From the NCBI GenBank assembly GCA_902526085.1, contig CABZJN010000007.1, forward strand, positions 1 through 52,916: a stretch of DNA of 52,916 nucleotides, given 5' to 3'. Origin of the DNA: an uncultured Pelagibacteraceae bacterium (GTDB taxonomy: Bacteria; Pseudomonadota; Alphaproteobacteria; Pelagibacterales; Pelagibacteraceae). The position numbers and the translations under genes are program-made. The notes beneath the pieces are model-generated. The model had not been told where the DNA came from, searched no databases, and worked only from the letters and a program-made list of their open reading frames with translations. Of the stretch, positions 18,051-26,547 are shown one piece after another (the stretch's first letter is position 1; each line of letters begins with the position of its first letter).

Positions 18051-18296
18051 TTAATTTGTTATGAAATAACCAACTATTCCTAAAGTGATAAAAATAGTAA
18101 ATACCAAAGCTTTATCCTTTAAGTTTTCTTTATTTTCTTTATCTTTAATTTTGAGTTTAAGAGCACCAACATTTACTTTTAGAGGGGTATCAATATTTAA
18201 ACCATCCGTTGATTGAGAAGAAATTTCAACATTTGGTGCTCTTTTTTGACTTTTTAATCTCATAAACATTACATTAAAACATATATTTAAATTCAT
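18051..18296 (-). CDS. Small hypothetical protein with C-terminal membrane anchor
   Basis: I do not recognise this 81-residue protein. It has a basic, polar body (KSQKR near 14-18, KLKIKDKENKENLKDK near 47-62) and one hydrophobic helix at about 64-79, so it would be tail-anchored. The translation has methionines at positions 1, 10 and 12; MRLKSQKR (start about 18263) may be the true start because the first residues are unlike the rest. No clear ribosome binding site helps. It diverges from the two-HTH gene at 18383. Confidence 0.5.
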   Translation of the reverse strand: MNLNICFNVMFMRLKSQKRAPNVEISSQSTDGLNIDTPLKVNVGALKLKIKDKENKENLKDKALVFTIFITLGIVGYFITN

Positions 18297-18382
18297 GCTA
18301 TTTAATGAGTGTCCGAAATGGGTTTTAAAAATTTTATTTATTGCTCAATTTAGGATCAAAAGTTTAAAATGGGTCTTCAAAA

Positions 18383-19333
18383 ATGATCTACAGCAGCTCA
18401 AAATTAAGCGCATTAAAAATTAATAAAGTTATATCTCAAAATTTTGAAGAAATTGCCCCTATTTATTTTAAATTTTTATCCGAATGGATGAATTCATCTT
18501 ATGAGAAGTTTCAAGATATAGAAAAATATATGATAATGCTTTATTTGATAAATAAAGATTTTGAATTTTATATTAACAATAAATTAGTTGAGAACTATGA
18601 TGCTTTCTTTTTATACGATAAGTCTTTAGAGCTTGATCAAATTAATATAATTGAAATTTCAAAAAATTTAAATATTCCAAAAGAAAGTGTAAGGCGGAAA
18701 ATTATAAATCTTGAAAAATTTGGTGTGCTACAAAAAATAGGTAAAAAAATATATATAGATAGATCTGCATATAAATTAATGCAACCAAAAAAAACTCTTC
18801 AAAATATATCATCTCTTTTTGCTAAAATTTTAGAACTTTGTAAGAAAGACGAATTAATAGTTCGTTCAATGAAAGTTGATGAAATTTCTTATAACATAAA
18901 ACAAAATTTTACATATTGTTGGTATTGTTTTTATAATTTTATATTCGCTATAACTAATAGATGGAAAAATCAGGTTGGTGATTTAGAAATATTTTCTGTA
19001 TCAATGGTTATAATGCTTCACTCAACAGTTTCTAATTCGTATTTGGTGAATGGATTGAATTTTTCTAAGTGGAAAAAAAATAAATCCAATATGGAAACAA
19101 TTGGGGTCAATGCAATGTCAATTTCTGATATTACTAGTATCCCAAGACCTACTGTAGTTAGAAAATTAAATTATTTGAAAAAAAATAAGTATATTGCTGT
19201 AAATAAAAAAAAACTTTATAATTTAAATCTTGAAGATAAAGCTTTGAAAGAGACTACTAAAATACAAGAAAAAAATATTTTTTCATTATCCTGTTTTGTT
19301 TATAAAATTTTAAAACAGGTTAAAATTAATTAG
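18383..19333 (+). CDS. Protein with two winged-helix-like regions, putative regulator
   Basis: This 316-residue protein has no clear family assignment. Two segments look like helix-turn-helix recognition units followed by wings: about 82-124 (IEISKNLNIPKESVRRKI, then LQKIGKKIYID) and about 240-282 (SISDITSIPRPTVVRKL, then KYIAVNKKKLYNL). The stretch between is helical with aromatic clusters (CWYCFYNF). The layout suggests tandem MarR/Crp-like winged helices in one chain. It is convergent with the symporter gene, overlapping by 8 bases. DNA binding is inferred; any target is unknown. Confidence 0.65.
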   Translation: MIYSSSKLSALKINKVISQNFEEIAPIYFKFLSEWMNSSYEKFQDIEKYMIMLYLINKDFEFYINNKLVENYDAFFLYDKSLELDQINIIEISKNLNIPKESVRRKIINLEKFGVLQKIGKKIYIDRSAYKLMQPKKTLQNISSLFAKILELCKKDELIVRSMKVDEISYNIKQNFTYCWYCFYNFIFAITNRWKNQVGDLEIFSVSMVIMLHSTVSNSYLVNGLNFSKWKKNKSNMETIGVNAMSISDITSIPRPTVVRKLNYLKKNKYIAVNKKKLYNLNLEDKALKETTKIQEKNIFSLSCFVYKILKQVKIN

Positions 19334-20174
19334 ATCTCCGTAAAATAAAAATTAAAGTAAAACCAGTTATATACATTATTAATGCATAGGCTGCTGTGGG
19401 AATGATATAACTGATATCACTAAATATTTGTGTAGCCACAAATATTGCTAATGTTCCATTTTGTAGGCCGCATTCAATTGAAATACATTTTCTTTGTTTA
19501 ATTCCTGTTGCAGTTAATTTTGCTATATAATATGCAATTATCATCATTATTATATTTAGCAACAGAACTGCTAACCCAGCTTGTTTGAGGTAAGTAAATA
19601 TATTTTCTCTCTCTTCAATCCATATTGAGGCAAAAACGATTATGAATAATAAAGTTGTTATCCTTTCAATAGTAGAAATGTTAGAGGTAATAAAATTTTC
19701 GGCAAATTTTCTTATAATCATTCCTAAAATAACTGGAACAGTCACAACTAATGCCATTTTAAATGCAATTCCGATCATTGTTATATTTGTTGATATATTT
19801 GAAATACCTAACAGATCTGCAGATTTGAATATTATAAATGGTACAGAAATTATGCTGATCAAACTTATGATTGCTGTTAATGAAATAGACAAAGCAACAT
19901 CACCGTTTGCAAATTTAGTCATTACATTTGATGTGACACCACCTGGTGCAGCAGCAATAATCATTACACCTAAAGCTATCTCTATAGGTAAATCTAATAT
20001 TAATACAATTATGAATGCAACTAATGGTAATAGTATTAACTGACAAATAAAGCCAACTAAGAAATCTTTTGGATAATTGATCACTCTTAAGAAATCACGC
20101 CCTGTCAATCCTAGACCAAGACCTAACATTATAAGAGCTAGAGCGATTGGAGCTATTTTAGTAACTACTTGCAC
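19326..20174 (-). CDS. Bile acid:sodium symporter family (BASS) transporter
   Basis: The 282-residue protein has about nine or ten membrane helices and the BASS/SBF hallmark APGGVTSNVMTKFANGD (about 86-102) in the sodium-binding crossover region, and CGLQNGTLA (about 236-244). In bacteria such proteins import organic acids, pantothenate or other anions with sodium. It diverges from the phosphate acyltransferase/HpsN-like pair with 63 bases between, so uptake of their substrate is a possible role, by inference only. Confidence 0.85.
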   Translation of the reverse strand: MQVVTKIAPIALALIMLGLGLGLTGRDFLRVINYPKDFLVGFICQLILLPLVAFIIVLILDLPIEIALGVMIIAAAPGGVTSNVMTKFANGDVALSISLTAIISLISIISVPFIIFKSADLLGISNISTNITMIGIAFKMALVVTVPVILGMIIRKFAENFITSNISTIERITTLLFIIVFASIWIEERENIFTYLKQAGLAVLLLNIIMMIIAYYIAKLTATGIKQRKCISIECGLQNGTLAIFVATQIFSDISYIIPTAAYALIMYITGFTLIFILRRSN

Positions 20175-20237
20175 TATTTATCCTTATATCAATAATAGTA
20201 TATTAGTTTTTTTATTATTTTAGTATATATAAATCCA

Positions 20238-21149
20238 ATGCTTTCAGATAAATCAACAGTTTGTCCTATCAATTTACTTGATATCGCTCACCAAAAAAGA
20301 GGAGCTAAAGCGGCAATTGTAAATGCAGGCAAAAGACTTCCCATGCTATCTGTAATGGACTCCGTGAAAGAAAAATTAATTATTCCCGTTTTAATAGGTG
20401 ATGAAATAGAAATTAAAAAAAATGCTGAGGAATTAAAATTTGATATTTCTGATTTTGAAATAATAAATGAACCGATTGAAAATAACACAGCTAAAGTTGC
20501 TGCAAAGCTTGCTGGTGATGGACAAGTAAAAATAATTGTTAAAGGTCATATACATACTGATATTTTAATGAAAGAAGTTTTGTTACGAAAATATAATTTG
20601 ATTGGTAAAAAAAGATTGAGTCATATTTGGCATATGACTTTAGACAAAGAAGATAAACCATTAATAATAACTGATGGAGCTTTAAATGTTAATCCAAATG
20701 TTAAAACAAAAATGCATATTCTGAAAAATGTAGTTGATTTTTGTCATAGAATTAATATCCCAAAACCCAAAATTTCTATTTTGTCTGCAACAGAAGAGGT
20801 TTTAGATAGCATGCAAAGCTCAATTGATGCTAAAGAAATATGTAAATTAGCTGAGAAAGAAAATTTAAATGCAGATATATTCGGCCCTCTTGCCTTTGAT
20901 AATAGTGTATCGAAAAAATCAGCAGAGATAAAAGGCATTCAAAATATAGTAGCTGGAGACGCCGATGTATTACTGGTTCCAAACGTTGAAACAGGAAATG
21001 CCCTTGTTAAAATGATGATTTATTTCATGGGTGCATGTGCGGCAGGAGTGGTTATAGGAGGGAAAGTTCCTGTGGTAATTACAAGCAGATCAGATGATGC
21101 GACAGCAAGACTAGCTTCTATTGCTGCAGCTGTGGTAGCTTTGGACTAA
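20238..21149 (+). CDS. Phosphate acetyl/butyryltransferase family enzyme
   Basis: At 303 residues this matches the PTA/PTB catalytic domain alone: KAAIVNAGKR-like start, IIVKGHIHTDILMKEVL, LSHIWHMTL, LIITDGALNVNP, and the C-terminal GNALVKMMIYFMGACAAGVVIGGKVPVVITSRSD core, written here only as a landmark of the fold. The enzyme moves acyl groups between phosphate and CoA. The downstream HpsN-like gene lies about 40 bases away on the same strand. If sulfoacetaldehyde is cleaved by Xsc elsewhere, this enzyme could turn acetyl-phosphate into acetyl-CoA; no acetate or butyrate kinase gene is beside it. Confidence 0.82.
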   Translation: MLSDKSTVCPINLLDIAHQKRGAKAAIVNAGKRLPMLSVMDSVKEKLIIPVLIGDEIEIKKNAEELKFDISDFEIINEPIENNTAKVAAKLAGDGQVKIIVKGHIHTDILMKEVLLRKYNLIGKKRLSHIWHMTLDKEDKPLIITDGALNVNPNVKTKMHILKNVVDFCHRINIPKPKISILSATEEVLDSMQSSIDAKEICKLAEKENLNADIFGPLAFDNSVSKKSAEIKGIQNIVAGDADVLLVPNVETGNALVKMMIYFMGACAAGVVIGGKVPVVITSRSDDATARLASIAAAVVALD

Positions 21150-21190
21150 ATGAATATTGAAAAAAAAAATAATTAAATTAGGATTTAAAC

Positions 21191-22477
21191 ATGACAATAA
21201 ATTATTTAAAAAAATCACCTAAAACATCTTCAACTGATGATACAAAAACAAGAGAGATAGTAGAAAATATTCTTAAAGATATTGAGAAAACAAAAGAAGA
21301 AGGATGTATCGAATTATCAAAAAAATTTGATAAATATGAAGGAGAAGTAATTGTTACAAGAGAAAAAATTGAACAAATTAAAAAAAATTTAGATCCTAAA
21401 ACGAAAGATGACATTCAATTCTCTCATGAAAGAGTAAGAAAGTTTGCTGAAGCACAATTAAAAAATTATGGCCAAGATTTTGAGGTAGAGCTATCTGATG
21501 GTTTATTTGCTGGACAAAAATTAATTCCAGTTAATACGGCTGGATGTTACGTACCTGCAGGAAGATATGCTCATATTGCTTCTGCAGTAATGAGTGTTAC
21601 TACAGCTAAAGTTGCTGGTGTTAAAAATATTATTGTTTGCAGCTCACCAAAACCAGGGGTTGGAGTTCATCCCGCCATAGTTTACACCGCAGATTTATGC
21701 GGAGCAGATGTAATAATGAATTTGGGTGGGGTTCAAGCTATTGCTGCAATGACTTATGGTCTATTTGGTAATGCTCCAGCAGATATGCTTGTTGGTCCCG
21801 GAAACCAATTTGTTGCAGAGTCAAAAAGAATTTTATTTGGCAAAGTAGGAATTGATCTATTTGCAGGTCCAACAGAAATTGCGGTTATAGCAGATGAAAC
21901 AGCAGACCCAGAACTAGTTGCATTTGATTTAGTTGGACAAGCAGAGCATGGTTACAACTCTCCTGCATGGTTATTTACTACTAGTAAATCATTAGCTGAT
22001 TATGTAATGAAAAGAGTACCAGAATTAATTGCTGATTTACCAGACTTACCAAGAGAAAACTCTGGTGCAGCTTGGAGAGACTATGGAGAAGTTATTTTAT
22101 GCGATACAGACGAAGAAATTGCTAAAATCAGTGATGAATATGCTCCCGAACATTTAGAGATACAAACTAAAAACCTTCAATGGTTTCATGATAGATTAAA
22201 AAACTACGGATCATTATTTATTGGTGAAGAAACTACAGTTGCTTATGGAGATAAATGTTCTGGAACAAACCATATTTTACCAACAAAAGGTGCAGGAAAA
22301 TATACAGGTGGTTTATTTGTCGGAAAATTTATTAAAACTTTAAGCTTTCAAAGAATGACAAAGGAATCAACCAAAGAAGTAGGTGCAGCGTGTGCTAGAA
22401 TTTCAAGATATGAAGGTATGGAAGCGCATGCTCGAACTGGAGATGTAAGACTTAGAAAATACGGATTTTCTAACTAG
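21191..22477 (+). CDS. hpsN: Histidinol dehydrogenase-family enzyme, probable sulfopropanediol 3-dehydrogenase (HpsN-like)
   Basis: The 428-residue protein keeps the HisD zinc ligands Gln250, His253, Asp354 and His413 and the catalytic pair Glu320-His321. The segment PAGRYAHIASAVMSVTTAKV (122-141) differs from the PGGxAxYPSSVLM of true HisD and follows the pattern I recall for HpsN, which oxidises 2,3-dihydroxypropane-1-sulfonate (DHPS) to sulfolactate with NAD. No his genes for early histidine synthesis adjoin it, and nearby genes include a taurine module and a 2-hydroxyacid dehydrogenase. HpsN is favoured; another aminoalcohol or polyol dehydrogenase is possible. Confidence 0.78.
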   Translation: MTINYLKKSPKTSSTDDTKTREIVENILKDIEKTKEEGCIELSKKFDKYEGEVIVTREKIEQIKKNLDPKTKDDIQFSHERVRKFAEAQLKNYGQDFEVELSDGLFAGQKLIPVNTAGCYVPAGRYAHIASAVMSVTTAKVAGVKNIIVCSSPKPGVGVHPAIVYTADLCGADVIMNLGGVQAIAAMTYGLFGNAPADMLVGPGNQFVAESKRILFGKVGIDLFAGPTEIAVIADETADPELVAFDLVGQAEHGYNSPAWLFTTSKSLADYVMKRVPELIADLPDLPRENSGAAWRDYGEVILCDTDEEIAKISDEYAPEHLEIQTKNLQWFHDRLKNYGSLFIGEETTVAYGDKCSGTNHILPTKGAGKYTGGLFVGKFIKTLSFQRMTKESTKEVGAACARISRYEGMEAHARTGDVRLRKYGFSN

Positions 22478-22479
22478 TT

Positions 22480-23379
22480 TTAAACTCTAGAAAGTAATAA
22501 AATTGTAACTCCAATTACAAAAACAACTATACCTAAGACTTCTGTTAACTTTACTTTTTCCTTGAATAAATATTTTGAGGAAAAATAACTAAATAATAAC
22601 TCAATTTGGCCAACTGCTCTTACAAAGGATGCTTGTATTAAGGTGAATGCATAAAACCATGAGAGAGATGCAAAAAAACCTCCAATGCCAATTAATATAC
22701 AGTCGTATTTATCATTATATAATTTTTTAAACTCTTTTTTTTCAAAGACTAAAAGGTATATCGTTAAAATAATCGTAGGAATTAATAACCCAAAAAGTAA
22801 AGTTGATAATACTTTTTCAAAGTTTGAATTAAAATTTTCTAAAGATAAAGCAGCAGATCTAAAGTAAACAATACTAAGAGCTAAGAATAAACCAGATATT
22901 AGTCCAATTAATGTTGTTTTTGAAAATATGTTTTGTAGAAATAATTTTAAATCTTTAATTGATAAAATTATCACTCCTAAAGTTGATATTACAATTCCAC
23001 TAATTCCTAATTTACTCAATTTTTCGTTTAATATTAAATATTCAAATATAGCAACTTGAACAACCTCCGTTTTGCTTAAAGAGGTTCCAACAACAAAGTT
23101 TGAAAACTTAAAAAGATATAATAAGACAAATGTAAAGATTACTTGAAAAATTGATGCCATCGTTACATCAATCAAAAACCCAGGTTGTTTTATCACCTCC
23201 ATGAAAACAGAAAAGTCTTTAAAATATACAAAAAATAATATTATAGCCAAAGGTAACGCAAAAGAGAACCTTACATAAGTCGATGCAATAGTAGATACCT
23301 CTTTATTAATTTTTTTTTGAAATGAAGATCTTAGATTCTGAAAAAATGCAGCTATAATTGTAACAACTATCCAATTCAT
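22480..23379 (-). CDS. EamA/DMT-family transporter
   Basis: This 299-residue protein has ten predicted membrane helices in two EamA-like repeats (about 1-140 and 150-299), as in drug/metabolite exporters. It is convergent with the HpsN-like gene, only 2 bases apart, and so is not part of its operon. Exporters of this family remove metabolites, amino acids or sulfonate end products, but nothing in the sequence gives a substrate. Confidence 0.8.
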   Translation of the reverse strand: MNWIVVTIIAAFFQNLRSSFQKKINKEVSTIASTYVRFSFALPLAIILFFVYFKDFSVFMEVIKQPGFLIDVTMASIFQVIFTFVLLYLFKFSNFVVGTSLSKTEVVQVAIFEYLILNEKLSKLGISGIVISTLGVIILSIKDLKLFLQNIFSKTTLIGLISGLFLALSIVYFRSAALSLENFNSNFEKVLSTLLFGLLIPTIILTIYLLVFEKKEFKKLYNDKYDCILIGIGGFFASLSWFYAFTLIQASFVRAVGQIELLFSYFSSKYLFKEKVKLTEVLGIVVFVIGVTILLLSRV

Positions 23380-23413
23380 CTTAATTTAATAATGGTTAAT
23401 CAAAAAAGGAAAT

Positions 23414-24463
23414 TTAAATTCTACTTCCGTTTTCATCAAATATAAAAATATCTTTTGAGTCAAAATTAAGTTCGTTTTGAAAGTCAACTTGGCTGGATAT
23501 TTTTGCGCTGAGTTCTAAATTATCATTACTCATGTAAACAATTTTCTCATTTCCTAAATTTTCAACAAGATCAACTTTAGGTTTAAATTTAAATTCTGAG
23601 TCATTTGAAACACTAAAATGTTCTGGTCTTATCCCTAAAAAATAATTTTTTTTCTCAAATTTGGTTTTTTGAAATGTAATTTCATTACCTAAAAAATTTA
23701 TTTTATTATCTGAAACTATACTCTCTGAGTTTAATGGTAAAATATTCATTTTTGGTGTTCCGATAAACTGTGCAACAAAAATATTAGATGGATTATTATA
23801 AATTTCATCTGGAGTTCCTACTTGTTCTATATTTCCAAGATTTAATATCACTATCCTATCTGCAAGAGTCATAGCTTCAACTTGATCATGAGTTACATAT
23901 ATCATATTGGTTTTAATTTGACTGTGTAATTTTGAAATTTCTACTCTCATTTCAGCTCTCAATGCTGCATCTAAATTTGATAAAGGTTCATCAAATAAAA
24001 ATATTTTTGGATTTCTTGTAATTGCTCTCCCGATTGCAACCCTTTGTCTCTGTCCTCCTGAAAGTTGTTTGGGTTTTCTCTCTAAAAGCTCTTCGATTTT
24101 TAAAATTTTTGCAGCTTGCATTACTTTTGTCTCAATTTCTTCTTTAGATTTTTTTTCAATTTTTAAACCAAATGACATATTCTCATACACATTCATATGA
24201 GGGTACAAAGCATAAGACTGAAAAACCATTGCCGTTTGTCTTTTCGAAGGGTGGAGATCATTTATTTTCTGGTCATTAATGAAAATTTCACCTTCGTCGA
24301 TTTTTTCTAAACCTGCGATCATTCTTAATAAGGTAGATTTTCCGCACCCAGACGGTCCAACTAACACAAGAAATTCGTCATCCTTGCCCATTAAATTAAA
24401 GTCTGTAATTATTTTATTTGATCCAAATGATTTATGAACGCCAGTAAATTTTATATTAGCCAT
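23414..24463 (-). CDS. MalK/UgpC-type ABC importer ATPase
   Basis: The ATG at 24463 (MANIKFTG) is taken as the start because it follows the upstream stop codon by one base; the longer reading uses a TTG. The 349-residue product has Walker A GPSGCGKST (36-44), signature LSGGQRQR (134-141), Walker B IFLFDEP (154-160) and a C-terminal TOBE region with GIRPEHF. It should energise the sugar-type permeases at 29983-31892, since those lack an ATPase of their own. It is co-transcribed with the double-SnoaL gene and diverges from the rest of the locus. Confidence 0.9.
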   Translation of the reverse strand: MANIKFTGVHKSFGSNKIITDFNLMGKDDEFLVLVGPSGCGKSTLLRMIAGLEKIDEGEIFINDQKINDLHPSKRQTAMVFQSYALYPHMNVYENMSFGLKIEKKSKEEIETKVMQAAKILKIEELLERKPKQLSGGQRQRVAIGRAITRNPKIFLFDEPLSNLDAALRAEMRVEISKLHSQIKTNMIYVTHDQVEAMTLADRIVILNLGNIEQVGTPDEIYNNPSNIFVAQFIGTPKMNILPLNSESIVSDNKINFLGNEITFQKTKFEKKNYFLGIRPEHFSVSNDSEFKFKPKVDLVENLGNEKIVYMSNDNLELSAKISSQVDFQNELNFDSKDIFIFDENGSRI

Positions 24464-24464
24464 A

Positions 24465-25550
24465 CTAAATGTCAATTTTTTCCAAAACGTCTACACCTAT
24501 TTGTTTTAATATATGAAGTATATCAATTGGTACCCAATTTTCACGGATTTTCCCCTGATCATGATGATAAAAATCCATCACTCTCATTGTAATTTTCTGT
24601 TTAGTTGCATTAAACCCTAGCCAATCATTTGAGCCATAAACTGCCTCTATACTATGCCAACCAGCACATAAAGAGAATTTTCCATCACCTATTTCACAAT
24701 AATGTCCCAGCTTATAATAGTCTCTATCAGTAAATGATCTTCTAAATGGTAATTGATGCATATCAATAAATCCTTCTAAAGATCTTGAAGTTCCTATCCC
24801 ACATGGTCCATACCAAATCATTTTATCATGCCAGAATTCTTTTTGAGGATGGTCCAGCAATCTTTGTTTAAGTTCATCATTTGAAACATTTTCTTTTTCT
24901 GGCTTAAAATTTAAACTTCTATTCAATGACAAAGATTGTTTTAAATTTGAATTTGAGACTTCAATATCCTTTTCAAAAAAATTTACTCCATCAGTATTAA
25001 TTGGAGGCATCCAAGCACCTTCTGGTCCTCTAGATGAATTAATTTTTAAATCACCACATTGTCTTAACAAATCTAAAACATCTAATAATATATAGCTCTC
25101 GATTATCTTATCTTCTTTTAATTCGTGAATTTCACAACATCTAAGATTTATCATCTTAAAATTTGGTTTTATCCCTAACCACGAATTCTTAAAATGACCT
25201 GATAGTACAGAGTATGATCCTACTAATATTTTATCTCTAAAAGCTCCACCCAGCACAATATGTTCTCTTCTCTCTAAATCTGGAAAAGCTTCTAGTAGAG
25301 GTATCCAAAGTTTATCCTTTAAATTTGTTAATCCAGTAAACTCATTTAATGGATAAAAGCAATTAACTTTTACGTCATTTACAAAAGCCTTCTCTAAACT
25401 TTTGTTAATTTCCTTTATTCCTAAATTTATAATTTGATTTAAATAACTTCTAATTAAATTTTTATTTTGTAAATTTTGTTCTGGTGAAATTACAATATCT
25501 TTAACATTTGTTTTAGTTTTAAGTCCTGTATCAAATTGCTCTATTTGCAT
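24465..25550 (-). CDS. Double SnoaL/NTF2-like protein (ester cyclase family)
   Basis: The 361-residue protein appears to hold two SnoaL-like alpha+beta-barrel domains (about 30-170 and 235-355) joined by a polar linker (about 200-230). Conserved-looking features are PLNEFTGLTNL in the first and IDMHQLPFRRSF plus FCLAGWHSIEAVYG-like residues in the second, with histidines and aspartates (GHYCEIGDG, DFYHHDQGK). SnoaL-type proteins catalyse cyclisation, dehydration or hydrolysis of small polar substrates. A second double-SnoaL gene lies across the divergent promoter, suggesting two steps or a hetero-oligomer in one pathway. The reaction is unknown. Confidence 0.75.
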   Translation of the reverse strand: MQIEQFDTGLKTKTNVKDIVISPEQNLQNKNLIRSYLNQIINLGIKEINKSLEKAFVNDVKVNCFYPLNEFTGLTNLKDKLWIPLLEAFPDLERREHIVLGGAFRDKILVGSYSVLSGHFKNSWLGIKPNFKMINLRCCEIHELKEDKIIESYILLDVLDLLRQCGDLKINSSRGPEGAWMPPINTDGVNFFEKDIEVSNSNLKQSLSLNRSLNFKPEKENVSNDELKQRLLDHPQKEFWHDKMIWYGPCGIGTSRSLEGFIDMHQLPFRRSFTDRDYYKLGHYCEIGDGKFSLCAGWHSIEAVYGSNDWLGFNATKQKITMRVMDFYHHDQGKIRENWVPIDILHILKQIGVDVLEKIDI

Positions 25551-25602
25551 GTGTATTTATTTATTGGAAATAATCGTGTAACACAATATTATAATTAAAT
25601 AT
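25551..25602. promoter_or_regulatory. Short divergent promoter region of the ABC/SnoaL locus
   Basis: Only 52 bases separate the two divergent start codons. They hold a small palindrome GTGT-A-ACAC (25576-25584) and a perfect TATAAT (25590-25595) that ends 7 bases before the plus-strand ATG at 25603. If that -10 is used, the plus-strand message would begin at or next to its start codon, and indeed no Shine-Dalgarno sequence is seen there. One operator could control both arms. Confidence 0.4.
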
Positions 25603-26547
25603 ATGAACATTAGACTTGCTAGATTTCAGGATTTAACTCCTAGTAATTTGCCCTTTGTCGAAGGGAAATTAGAAGGTCACATTGAGAGAAAAAATTACTC
25701 AATATTGGGACCAGGTGTTGCAGAAGATGTAAATCAATCTATAAAAATATCAGAACCTCATGGATTTAACCTGGGTGCTGTTTCTGCAAAACCCTTAAAT
25801 GGTTCTGGTCTTCATAGCCATTTAACTGCTGAAGTATTTATAATTTATTCAGGCAAATGGAGGTTTTATTGGGGTTCTACGGGCCAGGATGAAACAATAT
25901 TAAATGCGGGAGATATAATATCTATGCCAACAAATGTGTTTAGAGGATTTGAAAATGCAGGAGATGAAGAAGGTTTTATTTTTGTTGTGCTTGGAGGAAA
26001 CGATCCTGGAATTGTAACATGGATGCCTGATGTTCTTGAAAGAGCAAAACAAACTGGTATGGCACTCCTAGATGACAATTCTTTAATTGATTTAAATAGT
26101 GAAGAAATTCCAAGTGGTAGAAAGTTACTAGAACCTATTTCAAACCATGAAGTTAAAAAATATGATAATTATAAGCTAGAACAATTACAAAAAAATATAT
26201 GTGTGGTCAGTAAAAGACTTAAGAATGAAAATAATATTGGGCATAATGTAAAAATTTCACATATTTTAGGAAACAAATTTCAAAGCAAATCAATAACACC
26301 AATAATTCAACAAAATACGGGTTTTAGCCTAACTACTTTTAAATCTAAAAATGGAAAAGTAAATAATTTAAAATTTGATAAGCCTACAATTCTTTTCTCT
26401 CAAAAGGGAAAATGGAAAATTGATACAGAAAATTTTGCTTATGAAATAAATTATAAAGATACATTTTCAGTTCCAGTAGGATCATATGTTAGTATACAGA
26501 CAGATGGAAAAAGTGAGTCTCTTCTCAATTGTGTATCAAAAATATAA
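25603..26547 (+). CDS. Bicupin protein
   Basis: The 314-residue protein contains a clear N-terminal cupin (about 60-135) with GSGLHSHLTAEVFIIYSGKWRFYWG (metal-type histidines and a glutamate in the first cupin motif) and GDIISMPTNVFRGFEN for the second motif. A C-terminal region (about 220-312), with NYKDTFSVPVGSYVSI, looks like a second, degenerate cupin lacking the histidines. Bicupins act as dioxygenases, isomerases or decarboxylases. The start lacks a ribosome binding site. Its stop overlaps the next start (TAATG). Confidence 0.78.
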   Translation: MNIRLARFQDLTPSNLPFVEGKLEGHIERKNYSILGPGVAEDVNQSIKISEPHGFNLGAVSAKPLNGSGLHSHLTAEVFIIYSGKWRFYWGSTGQDETILNAGDIISMPTNVFRGFENAGDEEGFIFVVLGGNDPGIVTWMPDVLERAKQTGMALLDDNSLIDLNSEEIPSGRKLLEPISNHEVKKYDNYKLEQLQKNICVVSKRLKNENNIGHNVKISHILGNKFQSKSITPIIQQNTGFSLTTFKSKNGKVNNLKFDKPTILFSQKGKWKIDTENFAYEINYKDTFSVPVGSYVSIQTDGKSESLLNCVSKI

